A stretch of 64,000 bases of DNA, taken from positions 498,268 to 562,267 of the forward strand of contig NW_006767447.1 of NCBI RefSeq assembly GCF_000264995.1, written 5' to 3'. The notes beneath the pieces are model-generated. The model saw only the letters and a list, made by a program, of their open reading frames with translations. It was not told where the DNA came from and searched no databases. The position numbers and the translations under genes are program-made. Below, piece by piece: positions 23,291 through 33,658 of this stretch. The stretch is from Punctularia strigosozonata HHB-11173 SS5 (taxonomy: Eukaryota; Basidiomycota; Agaricomycetes; Corticiales; Punctulariaceae). Numbering within the stretch: the stretch's first letter is position 1; every line of letters begins with the position of its first letter.

Positions 23291-24256
23291 ATGACGAGAC
23301 TACCTCCGGAGCTCATAATAGAGATCGTGAGGGCCGTCCATGACGGCACTTTCATCCCCGACCCTCTCACACGATCTACTCTGGCCTCTCTATGCACAAC
23401 GTCACGCTTTGTCTCCGACTTGGCCATCTCATTGCTGTACTCCTCCATTCGCGTGGTTTTACCCAGAACCTGCGTCGATAGTCTCGTTCGGTCCCCGCAC
23501 GTATCAAAGCATCTCAGGACCATAACCATATCCGAGCGCTGTGAACATTTGGACCAGTTCCTCAAGGAGATCCTCGGCGTGAGTGAACTTCTTGTTCACG
23601 CACGGGAGACGTTACGGACCGTCATCTTGGATGTACCCCTGGATCTAACAAGAGAGCTGTATGGCGATCGCTTGGAATTGCGAAATTTGCGCAATGCTCT
23701 CGACGACCTCCCGTCTATCGAGACCATCGTCAGTTGCCAGGATTCGCTCAATTTCCCCGAAACCCACAGCACAGACAGGGTATGTCAAAGTTTGGAAAGT
23801 GCACCCTGGTCTGGAGTCCGACGTCTTTCGCTGCGATATGCCTCAATTCAGGCACAATTCGCGAACGTTTGTCTGGCCCATCCATCGCTCGAGGTGTTAT
23901 TTCTTCGCACCCCCAAATTTGGTCTGCCATTGAATTTCACGGCTTTGGGAGAGTTGGTCCGGAAGAACTCCCGCGCCATCGACATCTACCTTTGCGATTC
24001 CCCAGAGGTTTTATCCAGCGAATGGATGCAGCCCGTGCGGGACTTGGCCATATCGCACGCGAACCTTCGCCTCATCGAGCTTCCGAAGGAGTTCAACGAC
24101 CGAGTTACGGGGCAAGTTTGGGTCAGAGAGATGGCGGAGGGCGGGATGCTATGGCACCTTCCGGAGGGAGCAGTGGCATGGAATGACCAGCATGCTGAGG
24201 AGTTTCCGAGTCCCTGGCTGCGTCTGGTGCCTACTGGAACCTGCTCGCTGCAGTAG
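23291..24256 (+). CDS. F-box-like protein, paralogue 2
   Basis: 321-residue, single-exon protein starting MTRLPPELIIEIVRAVHDGT, an F-box-like motif. LASLCTTSRFVSDLAISLLY and IRVVLPRTC follow as in the other copies, and VWVREMAEGGMLWHLPEG near the end matches paralogue 3 more closely than paralogue 1. Leucine-rich in the middle, no other domain. Same orientation as paralogue 1, 1.1 kb downstream of it. Tandem duplication is the simplest origin. The SCF adaptor role is inferred from the motif only. Confidence 0.75.
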   Translation: MTRLPPELIIEIVRAVHDGTFIPDPLTRSTLASLCTTSRFVSDLAISLLYSSIRVVLPRTCVDSLVRSPHVSKHLRTITISERCEHLDQFLKEILGVSELLVHARETLRTVILDVPLDLTRELYGDRLELRNLRNALDDLPSIETIVSCQDSLNFPETHSTDRVCQSLESAPWSGVRRLSLRYASIQAQFANVCLAHPSLEVLFLRTPKFGLPLNFTALGELVRKNSRAIDIYLCDSPEVLSSEWMQPVRDLAISHANLRLIELPKEFNDRVTGQVWVREMAEGGMLWHLPEGAVAWNDQHAEEFPSPWLRLVPTGTCSLQ

Positions 24257-24714
24257 CCCACGAACTCCACGAGCTTAGCCGGATGATGAGCTGTATTTCG
24301 TAGCATGACATCCATGTATGTCCTTTAAACGCCGCGTACGTTGTATTGGTACGGTTTCTGTAGTTCCTTTAAGTATGTCCTTGTTAAATGAGATGAAAAG
24401 CGGACACGCCATCGCAGGATTCAGTCCTGAGATGCCTATGCAAGAGCGTCCGTGGCTTATCCTTCCGGCGACGAAAGACGAGGCGGTGAGAGTTCGTTAC
24501 GGCCGCGCGAATGAATTCTAGCGCACGGCGTTGGTCGGGCCCGGCAGGCTCGGACGCAAGCAGCAGATGGTCGACGGATCATAGATGTCGTAAAGGGTGG
24601 GGGAAAGCGGAACGCGTTCTTCCCACGGTCGTGTGCATTTTGGGTCCCGAAGTACCCCGCCTTGCGGTCATCGACTCTCGACTCTGTTCTCTTCCATCCC
24701 GACCACATCCAGCC
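24257..24714. promoter_or_regulatory. upstream region of citrate synthase
   Basis: Holds the 3' flank of F-box paralogue 2 and the promoter and leader of citrate synthase. No TATA box; pyrimidine-rich stretch (TCTTCCATCCC) just before the start codon. Confidence 0.45.
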
Positions 24715-26543
24715 ATGGCTGCCCTCCGCTCCGCCGTCCAAAAGGTACGGGTCGCTACGCTCTCTAGACTGTGTGCACGGTAGCGGGGAATATAGGCTAA
24801 CCCGTCTCTCGATCACACACAGTCTGTTGCGCGGTCCGGCATCGCATCTTCTCGCCGTGGGTTCGCGTCCACCGCGCCGGCCTTGAAGGCTGCCACTCTC
24901 AAAGAGAGGCTTGCGGAGCTCATTCCCAAGGAGCTTGAGAATGTAAGAATGCATCCTGAATGTGCAGGGGAATGTCGTCCTCATACGTCGCGTCACAGGT
25001 CAAAGCCGCTCGCGCGGAACACGGCAAGAAGTCTTTTGGCCCCGTTCTCGTTGATCAACTCTACGGGTGACCTCAATAAAATACTACCTCCTGTGCCGTG
25101 GATACTGACGTTTGTCAGTGGTATGCGTGGACTTCCCGCCCTGATTTGGGACGGTTCCGTGCTTGACGCTGGTTCGTGTGCTTCTATCTACCCCGCACGA
25201 TTCATAAGTCCTTATCTGATATGACGCAGAGGAGGGTATTCGCTTCCGTGGCAAGACCATCCCCGAAATTCAAGAAGCCCTCCCCAAGGCCCCCGGCGGA
25301 CAGGAGCCTCTCCCTGAGGGTCTCTTCTGGCTTCTCGTTACCGGCGAGATCCCGACCGCGGAGCAGGTCACTGAACTCTCCAAGGACTGGGCTGCCCGCG
25401 CCGCCATTCCCGACTTCGTCGAAGACATCATTGACCGCTGCCCTCCTACCCTTCACCCCATGAGCCAGTTCAGCATGGCTGTCACTGCGGTGGGTTTGCT
25501 CGCATGCTCAACTCATCACCGAGTACGTACTGATGGCTATTTGTTCACAGCTCAACCACAACTCCGCGTTCGCGAAAGCCTATCAGAACGGCATCTCCAA
25601 GAAGGAGTACTGGGGACCCACCTTCGAGGATGCCATGGACCTGTATGTTTATACACGAAACTGTCTTGGTGCTGTAGTTAACGCGGCTGTTTAGCATTGC
25701 CAAGCTTCCGAACATCGCCGGCCGCATCTTCCGTAATGTCTATGGTGGCGGCAAGCTCCCTGCGATCGACCCCACCAAGGATTACTCGCACAACCTCGCC
25801 ACCCTCCTCGGCTTCGATGACAAGCCGGGCTTCATCGAGCTCCTCCGTCTCTACATCACCATCCACAGCGACCACGAAGGTGGTAACGTCTCCGCGCACA
25901 CCGGCAAGCTCGTCGGCTCCGCGCTCTCCGACCCCTTCCTCGCCTTCGGTGCCTCGCTGAACGGTCTCGCCGGCCCGCTCCACGGCCTCGCGAACCAGGA
26001 GGTGCTCATCTGGCTCCGCAAGATGCAGAGCAAGATTGGCGAGAACGCGACCGACGAGGCGGTGAAGGAGTACGTGTGGTCGACGCTCAAGGGCGGCCAG
26101 GTCGTGCCCGGCTACGGCCACGCCGTCCTCCGCAAGACGGACCCGCGCTACACCGCCCAGCGCGAGTTCGCGCTCAAGCACCTGCCGGACGACCCGTTGT
26201 TCAAGCTCGTCGCCCAGATCTACAACATCGTCCCCGGCGTCCTGCTCGAGGCCGGCAAGGCGAAGAACCCGTGGCCGAACGTCGACGCGCACTCGGGTGT
26301 GCTCCTCACCTACTACGGTATGGACCAGATGAACTTCTACACCGTCCTGTTCGGCGTGTCGCGTGCGTTCGGTGTCGCGTCCCAGCTTATCTGGGATCGT
26401 GCGCTCGGTGCTCGTACGTATCTTCTCACTTTGTGGCTTCGGGTTTCGATCACTAATGGACGCGCTTCTTTGCAGCTCTCGAGCGCCCGAAGTCGTACTC
26501 GACCGAGGCCATCAAAAAGATCTTCGCGAACAAGTCGGCATAA
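24715..26543 (+). CDS. CIT1: citrate synthase, mitochondrial
   Basis: Condenses acetyl-CoA and oxaloacetate to citrate in the TCA cycle; 469 residues, normal for fungal mitochondrial enzymes. An Arg/Ser-rich presequence ([17 protein letters not shown]) targets the matrix. Catalytic elements are all visible: [24 protein letters not shown] and NVDAHSGV, carrying the two His and the Asp. Eight exons: 24715-24744, 24823-24942, 24999-25066, 25119-25171, 25230-25489, 25551-25642, 25695-26413 and 26476-26543, all in frame. The small 5' exons and one 719-nt exon are typical of basidiomycetes. The C-terminus IFANKSA is not a peroxisomal SKL, which fits mitochondria. Very secure. Confidence 0.97.
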
Positions 26544-27019
26544 GAGACTTGTCTGGGGAGAGACGGGGTTCGGACTTGACGTATCCTACTGCCGCTGCAT
26601 GTTTTTTGTTGGTTCTCGTGAATTTATTATGCGTGAATACACAGAGATATGCGAGGAGCCGTATCGCGGACTGAGTGCAAAAGGACTATCGGTCCATCCT
26701 CGTGGATATCGTGCTAACTTCTACTATCGTCACCGATCTGTCGCATCCTGCGATAGCGGCGGCGAGACTGCGGTGCTGCTCCTTGATGTCCGTCAAATTG
26801 CTGACCAGGATAGGTGATGTTGCTGCCATGGCTTCGTCATACTAGAAGCGAATGGGCGTACGACCCCGAATCTGCATTTGATGTTGCTGCTGAGAGATTC
26901 GAGATTTATACACCTCGATTTATATCCGCGAGACGCGTCGGTATATATACAATCTGACCCGACTACTTGGTATTACATTTGCCTGAGTCTCTTGGAAGCT
27001 GAAGCTGAACAAAAGCGAT
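26544..27019. other. intergenic, convergent gene ends
   Basis: Shared 3' flank of citrate synthase and F-box paralogue 3. Contains AT-rich motifs such as GGTATATATAC near 26940. No coding signal beyond shadow frames. Confidence 0.5.
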
Positions 27020-27979
27020 TCAGATCAGCCACACAGGCTTGACGTGGTCGTAATTCCAGACGATGTCTGTAGCGGGCAACTGCCACAACATCCCTGACTC
27101 CGCCATTTCTCTGACCCAGACCCTTGCTGGGTGCATGTCCGTGTCTTCGGTTATCAGACGCGTTTCAGCTTGTAAATTGATAATGCGGAGGTTGTCGTGC
27201 TGTTTCGCCAAATCCTGCGCCCTTTCCACGTCAAAGCGGACACGTTCGGTACCGGTTATGCAGATGTAGACTACGATTGCAGGTGACCGTGACGGTTTGG
27301 TCGCCCTGACCAACCTGGTCAGCGCCGGGAGAGCATCCCAATTAAGGCCAGAGTAGACGTTGTGAAGGAACAGTGTCTCTAGGTGAGGAAGGGACAAGCA
27401 CGCGGTGACGAAAGGCTCGTCGAGGACGACACTGCCCGGCGAGAGCCGTCGAAGCCCCTTCCATGAGGGAGATAGGATGCACCGAGCGATTCCGTTTGTC
27501 CAATCTTCGTCGTCGATCAGGAAACCGTCCCGGCAGACGACTACCGTCTCGATGGAAGTGAGGCTCTCGAGCGCACAGCGGAAGGGCAGGAGCTGCTCGA
27601 CGGTGCACCATTGTCCGCTCCAGGACTCGCGGACAGGTATGTAGAGCGTGACGGAACGCAGCGTGTTTCGCGCGTGCGTCAGGAGAGAGCTGAAGACAGG
27701 TATGTCCGCGATGAATTCCCTCATGGGCCTGCGATGCTCAAGGATAGAGACGGTCTTCAGGTACTTCGCGACGTGGGCCGATTGAGCGAGGTGTTCACAA
27801 GCACCCGGCAGTACCACGCGTATGGCGGAGTAGAGCAACGGCATCGATAACTCGTGCAGAAAGTGCGACGTTAAGCACAGAGAGGCGAGGGTGAAATGTG
27901 TCTGCTGGTCTGGGATGGTTAACCCATCATGTAGCGCGTCGACGACGCCGATGAGGAGTTCTGGGGGAAGCCTGGCCAT
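27020..27979 (-). CDS. F-box-like protein, paralogue 3
   Basis: 319-residue, single-exon protein on the opposite strand to its two paralogues. Starts MARLPPELLIGVVDALHDGL, then LASLCLTSHFLHELSMPLLY and IRVVLPGACEHLAQSAHV; ends VWVREMAESGMLWQLP. The start is set at ATG 27979, where the alignment with the other copies begins, although the frame is open further upstream. Leucine-rich centre. Inverted relative to the other two across the citrate synthase gene, so duplication involved an inversion or a separate insertion. Probable SCF adaptor by motif only. Confidence 0.77.
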   Translation of the reverse strand: MARLPPELLIGVVDALHDGLTIPDQQTHFTLASLCLTSHFLHELSMPLLYSAIRVVLPGACEHLAQSAHVAKYLKTVSILEHRRPMREFIADIPVFSSLLTHARNTLRSVTLYIPVRESWSGQWCTVEQLLPFRCALESLTSIETVVVCRDGFLIDDEDWTNGIARCILSPSWKGLRRLSPGSVVLDEPFVTACLSLPHLETLFLHNVYSGLNWDALPALTRLVRATKPSRSPAIVVYICITGTERVRFDVERAQDLAKQHDNLRIINLQAETRLITEDTDMHPARVWVREMAESGMLWQLPATDIVWNYDHVKPVWLI

Positions 27980-28243
27980 CCTTGTACTGCGAATCGCGAT
28001 GAACAACGCGAGCGTGTCAGCCTGAGTCCGTTTCGGTCGTAGGGTCAACGGGCCTGTACGTACTACTCCCTTCGTCAAGGAACGCGTGAGAAATTGTTTC
28101 AGAACGCAATGCTCTTGGCTCCTGCTGAGAAGGTTGATGCAGATGACGGTAATCCTGCAGCAAACCCGATGGTTCGATGTAGCGACCGGAGCTGCTTCAG
28201 TGGGCGGCACTCTTTGGTCACTTCGCACACAGCTTGCATCTGG
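27980..28243. other. short intergenic gap
   Basis: Upstream flank of F-box paralogue 3; no TATA box seen. Confidence 0.4.
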
Positions 28244-28910
28244 TGGGGGTTGGGCAACGCCTACGAAGTAGGCGTAACCAATCCCACGGTTACACTGCCA
28301 CACATCTACTTGATGTGCACGTTGTTGGGTGTCCATCCCCATTCCTCGACCTTTCTCCCAAGTCATAAATTCGGCAAAGCTCTACAAAATAAACGAAATG
28401 ACATATCTTACTATCTTATCAATTTTGAACTCCATTGGTTCCTGCAAACTACGTGCTCCCTCCTACAGAGCACCGTGAAGTGGCTGTGCTGGAATCTGGT
28501 GGCTGACTCGCGATGCTCAAACTCCCGCAACAAGAGTTCTTCTTGCATCAAGTGCCGTACCTTCCACAAAGGTTCTAAAATTGCACAACCCTTCTAGAAT
28601 ATTCTTTAGGATGCCAATAGAGAATATGTCGAGGATAGGATTTTATTTTTGGTCCATTTTGGCCCATTTAATCGGTGCTGATGTTAGTTTATGCTCTTCC
28701 GAGGACAAAGAAAGAAATTCTATTCTCAACATTCTCTCAAGAATCAAATTTAAGCGGTAGTCTCTCTACCATTCTAGACGTCAGCTGGCATGGTTGACTG
28801 CATAACCTGGTCGGACAAGACACTTTGTCCGGTACCCTTCATTGTCATGGCAGTGCTATACGTGGGAAGTTATGTCGGAGTCGAATTTTTGGCTGGGCGT
28901 TGCCCATCCC
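28244..28910 (+). mobile_element. TIR element copy 1, ~667 bp, non-autonomous
   Basis: Left end TGGGGGTTGGGCAACGCC and right end GGGCGTTGCCCATCCC are inverted repeats. Just inside the left end lies the small palindrome GCCTACGAAGTAGGC. The whole body is repeated in reverse orientation at 49607-50262, clearly similar by eye over its length with small indels. No transposase frame, so it depends on another element. No clear target duplication remains around this copy, which suggests it is older or its edges have eroded. The DNA-transposon class is inferred from the TIRs; the superfamily is not assigned. Confidence 0.75.
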
Positions 28911-29550
28911 GAAGGAAGGTGCCGGTGCCCTAAGTCAGTGGCACCCATGCCGTCATTGCTAAACCAGCACATCAATTTCCAAGCCAGTGTCATTTTACCA
29001 ACTTAACTTCCACGTTCTTGATCTCGAAGGCCCTGATCTCAGAAACGGACTACTGAGAGCGTGCTCTGTTCCTTTCCAAGAACGGACGGAGGCGGGTTTA
29101 GCCGGTTGCTGTCGACGGCCGTTTCGTCGAAGTGATGTTTCTGGCCGTGTAGATGTCCAAGCTCATACGCCATGGGGATCTCGAACAGAATAGGCCATCC
29201 ATCGTGGCGAAGAGTTCTATCAGATCGGAGATGCAGCAACTCCCATTGGCTCGCTCGGCCTCGCTCTACCACAGAGGCCAACTCGACTTCCAATCTGACT
29301 TCGTTCTCCCAGCGCCCTGTCGCCGCTTCACTTCGCTCCACCCTTCAGAACAGTATTTGCCTGCTTTTGTGCGCTCGCAGGTCGCTAATCGGGCAGCCCT
29401 CTTTCTACAAGGAGGCAACATGAACATGGAGCCTTGGTCAGCAGTCCGCTTCAGCGCCTACGTCGTGCTCAGGCTTGCTGGTCTGTGCCCGCTCGTGGGT
29501 AGCCCAGAACAAAACACGACGATGCTCGTAGGGGAACCCAGCTTACAACC
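28911..29550. other. intergenic, upstream of acyltransferase copy 2
   Basis: Frames here are open but out of phase with the gene and without known domains. No TATA box found. Confidence 0.4.
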
Positions 29551-31040
29551 ATGGCGCTCTGTAACAGCCGCGCAGTGCTACCTATCGGACGTCTCGATGC
29601 GGCCAACCCGACGAATAACATCATCTCGAACAATGGCTGGCTCGTCGATGTTCCTCTGGATGTCTTGAAACTCAAGATGGCATGGACTCAATTGAACCAA
29701 GCTTGGCCCATCCTCTCTTACAGACTCAAGAAGAACGGACGCGTAAGCCCCCTTCACGTTCTCATCCGTAACACCGAACTGAAGATTGCGTTGAAATAGA
29801 CAGGAGACCTCGAGTTTCATATGATCGAGCAATCTGCGATTGTATTGGGCAGCGGCTTCACGACCGCCACAGTCGCTGGACCGGTAGCGTCTCGTTTCGA
29901 CTACCCGAAGCCCACCGACTCGATCTCATGCGTCCCTCTCGATATCCCGCACCATTTCTTCTCTCATCCTTCCCGCTGCTCCGCCAATGCGCTCTTGAAC
30001 AAGGACGTGCCCGTCGCGGCCCTCCACGTCACCCGTTTCGATGACGCTACCATCGTCGGACTCTCTGTCTCACACGCTCTGGTGGACGGGTCTGGAACGA
30101 AGGCAATCGTGCTGGCTCTCCTCGGTATCCTCAAGGGAGAAGAGGTTCTACCTCTAGCAACCCACGACGCTTTCGAGACGTATCCATGTGCAGAGGACGT
30201 TCCCCCGCCGACCGGATTCAGGGTGTTTAGTCTGTGGCAGATGCTGACACTCGTGCTCGTCACGATATGGGACTGGTTGCGATCACCGAGAGGCGGCCTT
30301 CGTGTGGTATATATTCCCGCGAAGGATGTTGCGCGCATTAAAGCGCAGGCTATGGCCGACATTGCTGCAAAAGAAAGCGAGAAGAGCGGAGAGTGGATCA
30401 GCACGAGCGATTCCATAGTAGCCTTCTTGCTCAAGGTACGCGCTTCTTTCTCGTCAGAGATATCAAGTGTGCGTGTTAAATGCCATCCTCATGATAGTGC
30501 ATGTTCGCTTCCGAAACGAGACACAGGCCTGTCGGCGTTGCGTACCTCGTCAACATCCGCAAGCACTTCTCGTCCATCATCCCGCCGACTTACATCCGCA
30601 ACGCCAACGCGGGCGTCTCCATCGCGATGCCCGACGCAGCGGCGATTCCCACCACCTCACTCGGGACGCTTTCGCTCCTCGTGCGGCGCACGCTGCAAAC
30701 GCAGACGCAGCAAGCAGCTCTGGTCCACTACATCCAGTGGCGCATCGCTAAGCCGAAGCAAATGCCGATGTTCATGGAGCCGACCGGGGCGTGGGCCGCG
30801 TTCACGAACTGGCGCGAGATGGACTTTATGAAGATCGACTGGACGCCGGCGGCGCTCGATCCGGGCTCGAAGCGGGCGACGTGCCTATATCTGCACTCGT
30901 TCGGATACGGGCCGTTGAACCTGAGGAACGCGTTCGTGATCGGGCCCGACGACCCGTCTGGTGGTATCTGGGCACTCGGTGCCTTGTCGGACTCGGTGTG
31001 GAAGGATGTTAACGGCTTCGGGCGATATCAGCGCAAGTGA
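29551..31040 (+). CDS. BAHD-like acyltransferase, complete paralogue
   Basis: 456-residue acyl-CoA-dependent acyltransferase. Exons 29551-29742, 29800-30435 and 30498-31040, all phase 0. N-terminal LPIGRLDAANPTNNIISNN; catalytic HxxxDG as SHALVDGSGTKA; C-terminal WREMDFMKIDW corresponds in place to the DFGWG region of BAHD enzymes but does not match it, a feature of the divergent fungal subgroup. It shares its first intron position and most residues with the partial copy at 1-709. Likely cytosolic. Substrate unknown: fungal relatives acylate small metabolites, but no cluster enzymes lie nearby. Confidence 0.87.
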
Positions 31041-32103
31041 CGGGCCAGACCAACATCGTCGACTCGGAGATGACTGGGTTCCAGGGGTAAGTATCCCCGA
31101 CTCTCCGTCGAGTGAATGTTTCCTTGATTTCAAGTTGCACCTGCAGTGTGCTGCGACATCTGTACTTGAGATATGGCGCGCGAGAGAGGAACATATATTC
31201 CAGATTTGCTCAGTTATATTGAAGTAATTCGTCCTGGTTTATTCAAAGTCTTCGAAGGTGCGAGATGAGTAGCGAACGGCAGTAAATAACTCCTTCTTGC
31301 ATGGGGTCCTCGGCAAGTCTCGGCATGCCACGCGTCGGCGCTACTCACGGCATCGCCTTTGCAAGCCCTCTCGGCGCTACTCTGCCCCCCTCCATGACAA
31401 CCTTATGATAACACCGCTATTCCTTGTATTCTGCTCTCCCTCTTACCCCGAATGATAATCAGTTTCCCCGCTCCGTGAAGGTGAAAGCTATCGAACAATC
31501 GTTCATTCGTCGCGCCGAGCTTCCAGGGCGGGCAGTGTTGCGACTCGCAACTGCGATGACCTGGCCAACTGCGACCCTACACGGACCGGATGGCGTCTTT
31601 CCGATAGGTGTTCCGGAGATAATGCTGTCTATTACAGAAGGCCTATGATATGTTGGGTCATCTACCGCACTTGTGCATAGTCAACCGGTGCAGGTGCTGG
31701 CAAATTACTCAAGCCTCATTGTTACGGTACGTACTAAGCGAGGACTGCCTTTGATTCCATTCCCCGCGACTGACCCGCTCTTCCCCGCGATAGCTCATTG
31801 ACATCCGTGCCCCGCTGCGCCTAACCGTCATTCGTCGACTCCGAATGATTCCATTCCGGACAGCTTTGCTGTCCGCCGACTGCATCGTCATTTAACCTCA
31901 GTTGGGTACCCTGAGCTGATTTCCCGCCCGCCCTTTGACTTCGATAATGACCTTGCGAGGCTTGCCGTCCTGCATGCCCTACCGAGAAAATGCCGCCTAG
32001 CCGTGTACAGCTCTGTAGTATAGCAAGCTGCGCCAGTCAGCAGGAAACGTCAGGGCCACCGGCTCGTACACGATGATCTCACGATCCACATTACGCGGAC
32101 TAG
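31041..32103. other. intergenic
   Basis: About 1 kb without confident coding. Some protein-like text upstream of 32100 may belong to the 5' end of the next gene, but I could not splice it in frame. Confidence 0.45.
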
Positions 32104-33658
32104 CAAGGGATCGTCGAACACGTCCTCTCCCTGTCTCGCGCATTCGTTCAAGCCTCCTCCTCTGACACGACCGGCACGACGCGCTTCATACCCCTGTTGA
32201 TGAATTTGGTTAGCGAGCGGGAGCACTCAACGCTACGGAATCCGGAAGAACTCTTCGAAGGACTCGAGTTCGAACCTCACTCCGTGAGCATTGTGCGTTC
32301 CCGATGACGAGTTGTATTCCTAACGTGGTGCATAGGGAAACGACGACGACTTCCAGGTCATCCTTGAACGCGCTCAAACTATCACCCGAGTCCACTGGCG
32401 TGAACCCGACGACCTCCACCTCACGTCCTACCTCCTGAATGCGTCGCTTCTATGTGCAAATCATTACCCCACCCGCGATATACTTCCTCATACTACGTCT
32501 TTTTTCGCTTCGTGCATCACGGATTTTGGCGTCCATGCCGTTAGCTTGTGGCTCTCGGCTGCTCTTACATCCCTCACCCTTGTTCTTGATTGCAACGTGA
32601 GCTCCCGGGCTTTCGTGCAGCTCTTGGCGATGATCAGGAGGCGGGTTCCTTACCTTGACTATCTGTCCATTCAGTGGAATACTCGTTACGTTGGCCCGCA
32701 GGATCGTCAATCCGCTCGCGGTGCGCTCCAGGCATTCCTACAGGGGATACACCCTGTAACCTCCCTCCTACTTGAATTTCCCGCCTCTCTGCGTGTACTG
32801 CGCGTCCCGCTTGACCTCGTCGCACCATCTGACGGCGTGTGGGACGCGATCACGAGTTTGCAAGATCTGGAGGAGTTAACACTGTTTACGAGGAGGAATC
32901 ATGCTTGGACCCGGAACACGTGGCCTCGAAGAGGATATAGGGAGCAAGTCTTCCCGGTGCTTAGGACGCTCAGGATATCTGCCATGCTGTACGAGGCTGT
33001 GGAGATTGTCCAGGCTACTTCGCGGCGCCTCGCGGCTCTCCATTTGGCCGTCCCGCGACTCACCTCCGGGGACGAGCTCCGCGATGCCTTGAATGCAATC
33101 GCGCGCTTTTGCCCGGGTCTCATATGCTTCACGATCCTGGTGGCCTCGGTGCATTCGCAGCAAACGGGCGCGTGGTTAGACGTGTCACCTCTCCTCTCCC
33201 TTAACCGTCTGGAGCATCTGATCATACGCTGCCCCGCGCCTCTCCCACTTACGGACGACAACGTCGACACGATGCTGCGCGCCTGGCCGCGTATTCGTCA
33301 CCTCGCGCTCAACCCGATGCCTTCCACTGCCGCACTTGAGTCGTACGGTGGCACGCTGCCCACGTTGTACTCTGTCATCAGAGCCGCCGAAACTTGTCAC
33401 TATCTGCAGCATCTCGGGTTGTGCATTGGCGCTTGTACCTATACGCCGGGAACTCAGGTGCGGAATGCACCACTGACGTCCTTGGACTTGGGCATGTCCA
33501 CGGGTCGAGGGGACGCAGATGGACGTCGTACGGCAGAAATCCTGCTTCAGACGTTTCCTTCAGGACTTCGGCTGCTCACGATTGGCCGCTCGTCGTGGGT
33601 ACAGGAAGTGTCTTCGAGGCTACAGGACTCACTGGAGAACCTCCGAGGCTCATTCTAG
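32104..33658 (+). CDS. leucine-rich (F-box/LRR-like) protein, 5' end unresolved
   Basis: Main exon 32336-33658 (441 codons including stop) joined through a 52-bp GT-AG intron to an upstream exon ending at 32283 and open back to about 32104. Text such as YLDYLSIQW, LEELTLF, LAALHLAVPRL, LEHLIIRCPAPL and LQHLGLCIGA has the regular Leu spacing of LRR parts of agaricomycete F-box proteins. An F-box itself is not visible, because the start lies upstream of what I can splice. No start codon is claimed. It is unlike the three F-box-like paralogues nearby. Could be a gene that has lost its 5' end. Confidence 0.6.

Noticed and set aside
25678-26292. 204-codon minus-strand frame
   Set aside because: Shadow of citrate synthase exon 7.
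29153-29668. upstream frame fused to the acyltransferase
   Set aside because: Out of phase with the enzyme and without resemblance to it.
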